64,000 bases of DNA from Alphaproteobacteria bacterium (lineage in GTDB: Bacteria; Myxococcota_A; UBA796; GCA-2862545): positions 1-64,000 of the forward strand of contig JACKEQ010000008.1 of NCBI GenBank assembly GCA_020632885.1. The letters run 5' to 3'. Each line of letters starts with the position of its first letter. The stretch's first letter is position 1. The notes beneath the pieces were generated by a model, which saw only the letters and a list, made by a program, of their open reading frames with translations, was not told where the DNA came from and did no database searches. A program made the position numbers and the translations under genes. Below are positions 36,172-43,967 of this stretch, in pieces.

Positions 36172-36540
36172 GCTGCTCGGGAATTCTCGGCTTGGCGGGT
36201 GTGGAAGGGTCGGACTTTCCGGCGTTCTGGAGGGGTGCGTTGCGGACGGCCTCCCGGCGGGGAGCTCTTTTACTCCGCTCCCTCCGGTCGCTGCGCGGCC
36301 GCTGGAGCGGCCTTGCCGGCCCTCGGCGCGGTCGGCATATCGTGCACGAGGGGTCAGGGAGGGTCGGCGTGGGCGGGTTGGCCCTCGTGCACGAGTCTGC
36401 CTGCGCCTTCGAGCTTGTGACTGCTGGGCTTCAGGCCCGGGTCCTGATGGCGGGGTTCTCTGCCGGGTCTGTCAGGTGCGGGTCGAGGCGGAGGTCGTCG
36501 AGGATGGTGGCGTTCGGGTACGCGCGTGGACGGACAGCGG
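36172..36540. repeat. Array unit 1 (type I)
   Basis: Contains the 12-bp perfect inverted repeat CGTGCACGAGGG (36341-36352) / CCCTCGTGCACG (36382-36393) and the GGCCGCT/AGCGGCC hairpin near 36297-36312. About 369 bp, nearly collinear with unit 2. Confidence 0.75.
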
Positions 36541-36909
36541 ACTGCTCGGGATTCTCGGATTGGCGGGTGTGGAAGGGTCGGACTTTCCGGCGTTCCGGAG
36601 GGGTGCGTTTGCGGACGGCCTCCCGGCGGGGAGCTCTTTTACTCCGCTCCCTCCGGTCGCTGCGCGGCCGCTGGAGCGGCCTTGCCGGCCCTCGGCGCGG
36701 TCGGCATATCGCGCACGAGGGAGTTCGATGGGTCGGCGTTGGCGGGTTGGCCCTCGCGCGCGAGTCTGCCTGCGCCTTCGAGCTTGTGACTGCTGGGCCT
36801 CACGCCCGGGTCCTGATGACGGGGTTCTCTGCCGGGTCGGTCAGGTGCGGGTCGAGGCGGAGGTCGTCGACGGGTAGGAGGCCGTTGTACGCGCGTGGAC
36901 GGACAGCGG
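36541..36909. repeat. Array unit 2 (type I)
   Basis: Closest copy of unit 1. The inverted repeat appears as CGCGCACGAGGG (36710-36721) / CCCTCGCGCGCG (36751-36762): one pair changed on both arms, one mismatch. Confidence 0.75.
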
Positions 36910-37229
36910 ACTGCCGGACGGCTTGGCGGGTGTGGAAGGGTCGGACTTTCCGGCGTTCCGCCTCGGCACGTCCGCCCACGGCGCTCATCCCGCCCCCGGT
37001 CGCTGCCGTGCGAAACGCTTGCGCCCAGAGGCGCGCAGCCACGACGCGGCCTCGATGTCGTGCGCCGTGCCGGTGGTTCCTCCTGCGAGCGCCCTGCCTG
37101 CGCCTTCGAGCTTGCGACTGCTGGGCTTCAGGCCCGCTCCTGGATGACGGCCCGTGCTGGGTCAGGCGTTGGTGGCTCGCCAGGCCGGACGGGTGGGGGG
37201 GCCGTTGGCCGGGCGTGGACGGACAGCGG
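36910..37229. repeat. Array unit 3 (hybrid I/II)
   Basis: Begins with the type I lead, switches to the type II block GTGCGAAACGCTTGCGCCCA near 37009, then returns to the type I TGCCTGCGCCTTCGAGCTTG block near 37095. Confidence 0.65.
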
Positions 37230-37529
37230 ACTGCGTTCGGCTTGGCGGGTGTGGAGGGTCGGACTTTCCGGCGTTCCGGAGGGGTGCGTATGCGGACGGC
37301 CTCCCTGAGCTTTTTAGCTCCTCCGGGCGCTGTTCGGCCGCTGGAGCGGCCGGGCGGAACCGGCGCGGTCGGCCGTGCACGAAGCGCAGGGAGGGTCCGT
37401 GGGCGTCCGGCCCTCGTGCCGAGTCCCGCCTGCGCCCCCGAGCACTCCAACCCCCCGTCGCACCGCTCTGCCGGGTCCGGTGCGGGTCTAGGCGGAGGTC
37501 GTCCCGGCACGCGCGTGGACGCCCAGCGG
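37230..37529. repeat. Array unit 4 (type I, shortened)
   Basis: Type I lead and hairpins are diverged (GAGCTTTTTAGCTC replaces the GGAGCTCTTTTACTCC stretch). It ends with the first GCACTCCAACC-type segment near 37442. Confidence 0.6.
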
Positions 37530-37864
37530 ACTGCCACCCCCGCCCCGCCGTGCGAAACGGTCGGGCGCCCAGAGGGGTGCAGCCACGACGCGGCGGAGAG
37601 CTCGGTCGTGCGCCTGTGCGGCCTTCTGGAGCGGTTTGTCTGGCCCTCGCGGCATATCGCCCACGAGGTTGCGGGTCGGCCGTGGCACGCGCGAGCCGCC
37701 GCCTGCGCCCGAGCTTGCGCTCGGCTGGGCCCACGCCCGCGTCCGGACCGACGGGGACGCTCTGGGGTCGGTCAGGTGCGGGTCGAGGCCCCTCGGGACG
37801 GGTTCCCCCCGCCGCCGCGCGCGAACCGTCCCTGGACGGTCGTCCGTGTGTCCGTGAAGCCCGC
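37530..37864. repeat. Array unit 5 (hybrid II/I)
   Basis: Starts with the type II GTGCGAAACGGTCGGGCGCC block, then carries type I pieces (GGCATATCGCCCACGAGG near 37650 and GGTCAGGTGCGGGTCGAGG near 37769). Confidence 0.6.
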
Positions 37865-38153
37865 CCAGTCCGGGCGTCTACGCCGCCGCCGTACCCCAAC
37901 ACTCCAACCCCTGTCGCACCGCCGCTCGTGCCGTCTACCCCCTGCCCCCCAGCACTCCCCACGGCGCCAGAGGCGGACCGGGCCGTCCCGTCCCGCCGTG
38001 CAGCGTGCGAACGCGGGCGCCCAGAGGGCGCAGCCACGACGCGGCCTCGGTCGTGCGCCGTGCCCTTCTCCTCCTGCCCGCGATGCGCCCGGTTTCCACG
38101 GCGAGCTGGCTCGCCCGTTTGCTCGGCGCCTCGGCGGGCGGAACCGTCCCGCG
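37865..38153. repeat. Array unit 6 (type II)
   Basis: Contains ACACTCCAACCCCTGTCGCA (37897) and the hairpins GCGCCC-AGA-GGGCGC and CACGAC/GTCGTG near 38019-38053. Confidence 0.65.
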
Positions 38154-38446
38154 CCCCAGTCCGGTTGCGCACCGCCGTACCCCAGCACTCCAACCCCTGT
38201 CGCACCGCGGCTCCGGCCGTCTACCCCGCCCCGGCACTCCGCCCACGGCGCCACCCCGCCCTGCCTTGCGAAACGCTCGGGCGCCCAGAGGGCGCAGCCA
38301 CGACGCGGCCTCGGTCGTGCGCCGTGCCCTTCTCCTCCTGCACGACCCGCCCCAGGTTGCGCACGGCCGTGGCACGCCAGAGGCCGGACCGAGCTCCGCC
38401 CAAGCCGGGCGGAACCGTCCGGTCGTCCGTGTGGAAGCGCCCCAGT
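38154..38446. repeat. Array unit 7 (type II)
   Basis: Near-identical core to unit 6: GCACTCCAACCCCTGTCGCA at ~38184, then the same two hairpins at ~38280-38318. Confidence 0.65.
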
Positions 38447-38690
38447 CCGGGTCTACGCTCCGCCGTACCCCCAGCACTCCAACCCCTGTCGCACCGCCGC
38501 TCCGGCCGTCTACCCCGCCCCGGCACTCCGCCCACGGCGCCACCCCCGCCCCGCCGTGCGAAACGCTCGGGCGCCCAGAGGGCGCAGCCACGACCGTGCG
38601 CCGTGCCCTTCTCCTTCCTGTCGACCCGCCCCGGGTTGCGCACGGCCCTCCGGCCGCCCACCGCCCCCCGACGCAGGCCACGTCCCGCCA
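38447..38690. repeat. Array unit 8 (type II, truncated)
   Basis: Repeats the unit 7 order. The second hairpin has lost one arm and loop (CCACGACCGTGCGCC), a deletion exactly inside the stem-loop. Confidence 0.6.
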
Positions 38691-38911
38691 TCGCGCCTGA
38701 CGGGACGATCCACCCTGTGGTGGGCGGCGGGCGTACCGCCTCCCTGCGGCAGCACGGCGCCCGCACGACCGCGACGCCCGCGGCCGCCTGGCCTGGGCTC
38801 CTGCCGTCGAACGCGGCCCGATCGGGCTCTCCCACCGCCGTGACCGGAAACCACGGCCACCCCCCGCGCTCCCGTGTGGTCGTAGCGATCCAGGTGCAGT
38901 ACCTGGGAGCC

Positions 38912-41260
38912 ATGGACCTCGTGAGCCTCCTCCAGCAGCGCTTCGGGCACGGTGACTTCCGTCCCGGTCAGCAGGCCATCTGCGCCCACGTGGCCGCCGG
39001 TGGCGACGCGCTGGTCGTGATGCCCACGGGCGCCGGCAAGTCCCTCTGCTACCAGGTCCCCGCCCTCGCCCGCGGCGGCCTCACCGTCGTCGTCAGCCCG
39101 CTCATCGCGCTCATGAAGGACCAGGTCGACTCCCTCGTGCAGAAGGGCGTCCGGGCCACCTTCCTCAACAGCACGCTGAACACCAGCGAGTACCACGCCC
39201 GCCGCGAGGCCATCGAGCGCCGCGAGGTGGAGCTGCTCTACGTCGCACCCGAGCGCTTCAGCCCGAGCTTCCTGGCCTGGCTGCGCCGCGTGGACGTCCG
39301 GCTGCTCGCGGTGGACGAGGCCCACTGCCTCTCCCAGTGGGGCCACGACTTCCGGCCCGACTACCTGCGCCTGGGCAAGGTGCGCGACGCGCTCGGCGGC
39401 GTGTGCACCGTGGCCCTCACGGCCACCGCCACACCGGAGGTCCAGCGCGACATCGTCCAGACCCTCGGCATCGAGCAGGGCGAGGTCTTCATCCGCGGGT
39501 TCGACCGCGAGAACCTCGTGCTCGAAGTGGTGGAGGTGGGCGGGAAGGCCGAGAAGGACGCGATGCTGGCAGACCTCGTGCTGCCCGGCCCGAGCATCGT
39601 CTACGGGGCCACCCGCAAGAACGTGGAGCAGGCCACGAAGGCCCTCCGCGACGCCGGTGTGCGCGCCGGGATGTACCACGCCGGCCTGAACCCGGAGGAG
39701 CGCACCCGGGTCCAGGAGGACTTCATGTCCGGCCGGATCCCCGTCGTGGTCGCCACGAACGCGTTCGGCATGGGCATCGACAAGCGCGACATCCGGAACA
39801 TCGTGCACTACGACATGCCCGGCACCGTGGAGGCCTACTACCAGGAGATCGGCCGTGCCGGGCGCGACGGGCGCACGAGCCGAGCAGTCCTGCTGCACCA
39901 CGCCACCAACCGGAAGATCCACGAGTTCTTCATCAACACCTCACACCCGCCCGTGGAGTGGGTGCACCAGGTCTGGCGCTGGTTGCTCGCCCGCGGAGAG
40001 AACCCCGTGTTCGTGCGGATGGAGGACCTCGCGTTCCACGCGCTCCCCAACGAGGCCGGCGACCGCGGAGCCTCGGCCGTGCTCAACATCCTCCGCCGCG
40101 AGGGGCGCGCGCGCCGCATAGCACCGAACGACCGGGCGGCCACCCTGCACGTGCTCCGCGCGCCGGACGAGGGTCCCGCAGGCCGTCGTGGGGCGATCTG
40201 GGAGCGACTGCTCTCGCTGGACGCGGGCCCGGGCGACGTGCTCGAGATCCACCCGGACACCTGGTGCGCCGAGCTCGGCATGAAGCGCGTGGAGCTCATG
40301 GCGGCCCTCCGGGGCCTGGAGGACCGCGGGATCCTCCGCTACCAACCGCCCGCACGCATGGGCGGGATCGAGCTCGTGGACCCCGCGGAGCCCCTCACCA
40401 TCGACGACACCCGCATGCGCGAGCGCCGCAACCGCGAGTACGCCAAGCTCGATCGCATGGAGGCCTACGCGGGCTCGGCATGCCGGCGGCGCTTCGTGGT
40501 GGAGTACTTCGGCGAGAAGGCGCCCTTCGAGCGCTGCGGCACCTGCGACAACTGCCGCGCGGGCCTGGCCACGGTCGAGATGGAGCGGGAGCTCACGCCC
40601 GACGAGCGCACGATCGTGCTGAAGGTGCTGTCCTGCGTCGCGAGGATGGAGCGCAAGGCCCACAAGCGCGGCTTCGGTGCCGACATCATCGCGAAGACCC
40701 TCACGGGCAGCCGCGACCGCAAGGTGTCCACCTGGGGCTTCGAGAACCTCTCCACCTTCGGGCTGCTCGGTGCCCCGGCCACCCGGCCCGCCTGGACGAC
40801 CGGGGAGGTGGCCGATCTCCTGGACGCCCTGGTGGAGGCCGGCTGTGTGGAGGCGGAGTACGTCACGCGCACCGTCCAGACGCGTGAGGTGACGTACAAG
40901 GAGATCCGGTCCAACGCCCGTACCTGGGAGGTGATGAAGGGGGAGGGGGAGGCCCTCGAGATGATCTTCCCGCACGCGAGCAAGCTCTCGCGCAAGCGGC
41001 CGGCCAAGGGCACCATCCAGCCTCCCGGTGCCCTGATGGCCACGTTGCGCGAGATCCGTCGGCAGATCGCGGACCAGAAGGACGTCCCGGCCTACACGGT
41101 CGCGAGCAACCGCACCCTGGAGGACATGGCGCGCCTCCGGCCCACCAGCAAGCGGGCGATGCTCGCGGTCCACGGCATGGGCCCCAAGCGCTACGACCAG
41201 TACGGCAGCGTGTTCATCGACGCGATCAAGCTCTACGTCGACGAGGCCCGCCCAGGTTAG
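38912..41260 (+). CDS. recQ: RecQ-family ATP-dependent DNA helicase
   Basis: 782 residues, longer than the ~600 of E. coli RecQ. ATG at 38912 with GGGAG upstream. Helicase motifs in order: PTGAGKSLCYQVPAL (~38-52), SPLIALMKDQVDSL, VDEAHCLSQWGHDFR (~133), TATATPEVQRDI, FGMGIDKRDIRNIVHYDMPG and YYQEIGRAGRDG. A zinc-binding region follows (CRRRFVVEYFGE then CGTCDNC, ~523-547), an RQC-like stretch, and a C-terminal HRDC domain (LREIRRQIADQKDVPAY ... RAMLAVHGMGPKRYDQYG, ~706-775). RecQ unwinds 3'-tailed DNA in recombination and replication restart. It leads a tight seven-gene plus-strand run. It directly follows the repeat array, whose hairpins would be the sort of DNA RecQ resolves, but a link is speculative. 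Confidence 0.96.
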   Translation: MDLVSLLQQRFGHGDFRPGQQAICAHVAAGGDALVVMPTGAGKSLCYQVPALARGGLTVVVSPLIALMKDQVDSLVQKGVRATFLNSTLNTSEYHARREAIERREVELLYVAPERFSPSFLAWLRRVDVRLLAVDEAHCLSQWGHDFRPDYLRLGKVRDALGGVCTVALTATATPEVQRDIVQTLGIEQGEVFIRGFDRENLVLEVVEVGGKAEKDAMLADLVLPGPSIVYGATRKNVEQATKALRDAGVRAGMYHAGLNPEERTRVQEDFMSGRIPVVVATNAFGMGIDKRDIRNIVHYDMPGTVEAYYQEIGRAGRDGRTSRAVLLHHATNRKIHEFFINTSHPPVEWVHQVWRWLLARGENPVFVRMEDLAFHALPNEAGDRGASAVLNILRREGRARRIAPNDRAATLHVLRAPDEGPAGRRGAIWERLLSLDAGPGDVLEIHPDTWCAELGMKRVELMAALRGLEDRGILRYQPPARMGGIELVDPAEPLTIDDTRMRERRNREYAKLDRMEAYAGSACRRRFVVEYFGEKAPFERCGTCDNCRAGLATVEMERELTPDERTIVLKVLSCVARMERKAHKRGFGADIIAKTLTGSRDRKVSTWGFENLSTFGLLGAPATRPAWTTGEVADLLDALVEAGCVEAEYVTRTVQTREVTYKEIRSNARTWEVMKGEGEALEMIFPHASKLSRKRPAKGTIQPPGALMATLREIRRQIADQKDVPAYTVASNRTLEDMARLRPTSKRAMLAVHGMGPKRYDQYGSVFIDAIKLYVDEARPG

Positions 41261-41269
41261 GCGAGGTCC

Positions 41270-42235
41270 ATGCACACCGTCTTCGTCACGGGGTGCGCGA
41301 CGGGCTTCGGACGCCGTCTGGCCGAGCGCCTGCTCGCCGACGGCCACCGGGTGGTCGCCACCGACCCCGACCCCAGCACCCTGACGCCGCTCGCCGGCGA
41401 GCGCGCCCTGCTCCTGCCCCTGGATGTCCGTGACACCCGGCAGGTCCGGGAGGCCGTGGACCACGCCCTCGCCTGGTCGCCGCCCGACGTGCTCGTGAAC
41501 AACGGTGGCTACGCGATCTTCGGCACCCAGGAGGAGGCGGACCTCGACGCGGTGCGCGACCTCTTCGACGTGAACGTGCTCGGCGTGGGGCGGGTGACCC
41601 AGGCGTTGCTCCCGACCCTCCGGGCGCGCGCGGGCACGGTCGTGCAGCTCTCGAGCGTCGCAGGTCGCACGGTGTTCCCCGAGTCGGGCTGGTATGCTGC
41701 CACCAAGCACGCGATCGAGGCCATGAGCGAAGCGCTGTTCCAGGAGTGCTGCACGTTCGGGGTGAAGGTGCGGGTGGTCGAGCCCGGGTCCTTCGACACC
41801 CGCTTCCTGCCCACGGCCATCGCCTCCAGCCGCCCGCGCGACCCCGGCTCGGCGTACGCCGCTCGCCACGCCGTCTGGGACGCCCGCAAGACCGAGGCCC
41901 TCGAGCCCCCCCAGGACCCCGATCTCGTGGTTCGCGCCATCGTGGCCGCCCTCGACGATCCCCGCCCGTTCTTCCGGCTGCCGGTGGGCCCCGACAGCGA
42001 GCGCATGCTCACCCTCCGCGACGCGCTCGGCCCCGACGGCTACTCGCTGCTCCAGGGCCGCCGCAACGGGCTCGCCGCGCAGCCCGGCGACCCCTTCACC
42101 CCCGAGGCCGTGCTCGCCGCGCCCCCCGAGGCGCTCGGACCCGCGCTGGCCGCGTTCCGCGCGGGTCAGCTGGACCACTGGGGAGCCACGGACGGGGGAC
42201 GCGAGGCCCTCGAGCGGCTCGGGGCGCTCGCGTGA
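41270..42235 (+). CDS. Short-chain dehydrogenase/reductase (SDR)
   Basis: 321 residues. Classical SDR: VTGCATGFGRRLAERLL (TGxxxGxG cofactor loop), LDVRD, NNGGYAIFG, VNVLGVGRVTQALLP, QLSSVAG (catalytic Ser) and GWYAATKHAIE (Tyr-x-x-x-Lys). The C-terminal third is helical and variable. An Asp at the end of beta-2 (VVATDPDP) favours NAD over NADP. Substrate unknown; the general look is that of the 17-beta-hydroxysteroid/retinol dehydrogenase-like group. It begins 9 nt after recQ. Confidence 0.9.
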   Translation: MHTVFVTGCATGFGRRLAERLLADGHRVVATDPDPSTLTPLAGERALLLPLDVRDTRQVREAVDHALAWSPPDVLVNNGGYAIFGTQEEADLDAVRDLFDVNVLGVGRVTQALLPTLRARAGTVVQLSSVAGRTVFPESGWYAATKHAIEAMSEALFQECCTFGVKVRVVEPGSFDTRFLPTAIASSRPRDPGSAYAARHAVWDARKTEALEPPQDPDLVVRAIVAALDDPRPFFRLPVGPDSERMLTLRDALGPDGYSLLQGRRNGLAAQPGDPFTPEAVLAAPPEALGPALAAFRAGQLDHWGATDGGREALERLGALA

Positions 42236-43320
42236 TCCTCGGACTGCTCCTCGCCTGCTCCGGGGAGCCGCCGCCCACCATCTACGAGGTGCCGCCGCCC
42301 GTCGTGCAGCCACCGCCCGTCGACGACGATCTCGTCCGCCAGGGTGAGGTGGGTGACGTGTTCTTCCTGCTGCGCGGCGAGACCCGCGAGGAGCCCACCA
42401 CGCTGGAGCTCTCCGCCCTGTTCGCCGACCGGCTCGAAGGGCTGTACCCGGCCGCGTGCCGGTGGTCGGGCGTGCTCTGTGCGCCCGGGTCCTACACGCC
42501 CGAAGAGCCCGTCGAGCCCGTGGACGTGGGCGTCGGGCGGTCCTCCTGGCTCGGCGACACCGTGACCGTGGGCCAGCTGGACCTCCGGTTCGCGGTGGAC
42601 CCCGAGGGCCCCGTCGGGGGCTACGCCTGGTCGGGTCCCCTGGACGGCTCGCTGCCCCAGACCGTCGACCTCGCCGTCCAGGGTGGCGAGTGGGGCACGA
42701 CGACCGTGCCCTCGGCCATTCCCACGCCCGACGCCCACAGCGGCCTGCACCCGGATCCCCTGTTCCCGGTGGAGCTCGGCGGGCGTCGCTTCCAGGAGAT
42801 CCGCTGGACGCCGACAGGCGCGGGTCAGGTCTGGCTGGGCGTGCGCGGCGGAGGGCTCGACCAGCTCCGGCCGGTGCTCGACGACGGCTCCGCCCTGGTG
42901 GACTTCGGGGGGGCGCGGCTGGTCCGGCCCGTCACCGTCGAGCTCTGGCGCGTGCGTCGGTCCCACCGCGACGTCTCGGGCAACGCGCTCACCGTCCACG
43001 CCGCCGCTCAGCAGTCCTGGTGCGTGGTGGACACGTGCGGAGACCCCGAGGTGCCGTCCTGGCCGGCCTGGTTGCCCTTCGAGTACTGCTGGACCGCGGA
43101 CGACTGTGCGAGCAGCGTGTGGACATTTCGGCCCGATGGGTCCTGGGAGGCCGAGGGCGCCTACGGCGGCCAGTGGGCCTACGACTGCTGCTCCACCACG
43201 ATCACCATGACCTTCTCGAGCGGCACCGTGTACTCCGGGCGCATCGGTGAGGACGGCTGCGTGGAGGGCGAGATGACGTCCTACTCGGGCAACACGGGCT
43301 TCTGGTCGGGGTGCTTCTGA
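42232..43320 (+). CDS. Lipoprotein of unknown function with very short leader
   Basis: 362 residues from a GTG that overlaps the SDR stop (GTGA). The leader is MILGLLLAC, only nine residues to the lipid Cys and without a positive charge, followed by a Pro-rich spacer (PPPTIYEVPPPVVQPPPVDD). The body is beta-rich with Cys pairs (PAACRWSGVLCAPGS, WCVVDTCGDPE, YCWTADDC). The C-terminal ~75 residues look like a small beta-barrel/lipocalin-like domain (WTFRPDGSWEAEGAYGGQWA, then DCCSTTITMTF). No family recognised; surface or periplasmic. Confidence 0.72.
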   Translation: MILGLLLACSGEPPPTIYEVPPPVVQPPPVDDDLVRQGEVGDVFFLLRGETREEPTTLELSALFADRLEGLYPAACRWSGVLCAPGSYTPEEPVEPVDVGVGRSSWLGDTVTVGQLDLRFAVDPEGPVGGYAWSGPLDGSLPQTVDLAVQGGEWGTTTVPSAIPTPDAHSGLHPDPLFPVELGGRRFQEIRWTPTGAGQVWLGVRGGGLDQLRPVLDDGSALVDFGGARLVRPVTVELWRVRRSHRDVSGNALTVHAAAQQSWCVVDTCGDPEVPSWPAWLPFEYCWTADDCASSVWTFRPDGSWEAEGAYGGQWAYDCCSTTITMTFSSGTVYSGRIGEDGCVEGEMTSYSGNTGFWSGCF

Positions 43321-43958
43321 TGCACCTGGCGCACCTGGACGACCCGGTGGCCTCCCTGCGCCGCCCATCCGCCGCAGACCCCTGGCGGATCCTGATCAGC
43401 GGCTGCCTGATGGGGCTCCCGGTGGGCGTGGACGCGACCTCGAACGGCGCGGACATGCCGGCCGACCACTGGCTGCGCACGCCGCTGGTGCGGCTGGTGC
43501 CGTTCTGTCCGGAGGACACGGGCATCGGCACGCCCCGCCCCATGCCCGATCTGGACGGCGGTGACGGGCGCGACGTGCTCGCCGGTCGGGCGAGGGTGCT
43601 CGGCCCCGACGGGGAGGATCTGACTGCCGGCATGCTGACGGGAGCGCGGGCCATGGCGCGCCGCGCCCTCGAGGAGCGCGTGGATCTCGCGCTGCTCATG
43701 GACCGTTCGGCGGCCTGCGGCACCCAGGTGGTGTCGCTCGGCTGCCGGTTCGTGGAGCCCGTGCGCTACCGACGCGGCGTGGGGGTGGCGGCGGCCGCCC
43801 TGCTGGAGGCCGGGATCCCGGTGGTGAGCCAGCGCGACCACCGCGCGCTCGGGCTGCTGCGGGCCGCGCTCCACCCGTCGTTCACGCCCGACCCCACGGC
43901 GCTCGACCATCACCGCCACCCCTGGGTGCTCGCGAACCTGCCCGACCCGGCGGTGTAG
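43320..43958 (+). CDS. DUF523 family protein
   Basis: 212 residues. DUF523 pattern: ILISGCLMGLPVGVDATSNG (Cys in S-x-C-L-x-G), RLVPFCPEDTGIGTPRPMPD, LTAGMLTGARAMARRALEE and LLMDRSAACGTQ. The three Cys positions are the family's conserved ones and could bind a metal. Molecular role of DUF523 is unknown. ATG at 43320 overlaps the upstream stop (TGATG). There is an in-frame GTG at 43311 as a less likely alternative. Confidence 0.85.
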   Translation: MHLAHLDDPVASLRRPSAADPWRILISGCLMGLPVGVDATSNGADMPADHWLRTPLVRLVPFCPEDTGIGTPRPMPDLDGGDGRDVLAGRARVLGPDGEDLTAGMLTGARAMARRALEERVDLALLMDRSAACGTQVVSLGCRFVEPVRYRRGVGVAAAALLEAGIPVVSQRDHRALGLLRAALHPSFTPDPTALDHHRHPWVLANLPDPAV

Positions 43959-43967
43959 ACTGCGGCG

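Larger units (their letters stand above)
36172..38690. repeat. Mosaic tandem array of about eight diverged repeats (~0.24-0.37 kb units), no convincing gene
   Basis: The 2.8 kb between the htrA and recQ starts contains no convincing gene. Frames are open only because stop codons are rare at this GC content, and no recognisable protein appears in any frame. DNA comparison by eye shows two module types. Type I (units 1, 2, 4, and part of 3 and 5) contains TTGGCGGGTGTGGAAGGGTC, GGTCGGCATATCG, TGCGGGTCGAGGCGGAGGTC and GCGTGGACGGACAGCGGACT. Type II (units 6-8, and parts of 3 and 5) contains GCACTCCAACCCCTGTCGCA, GTGCGAAACGCTCGGGCGCC and GCAGCCACGACGCGGCCTCG. Units 3 and 5 are hybrids of both, so copies have exchanged parts. 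Several inverted repeats are kept between copies. 38691-38911 holds nothing recognisable except the recQ start region. Confidence 0.8.

Noticed and set aside
36172..38690. CRISPR array
   Set aside because: Units are 240-370 bp, diverged along their whole length, and lack short identical repeats with unique spacers; no cas genes nearby.
36172..38690. Diversity-generating retroelement or insertion sequence remnants
   Set aside because: No reverse transcriptase, transposase, terminal inverted repeats or A-biased differences between copies were found.
36149..38843. Long open frames across the repeat array (up to ~960 codons)
   Set aside because: Frames are open on both strands, have no known domains, switch similarity between frames, and repeat at DNA level only. 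Rare stop codons at this GC content explain them.
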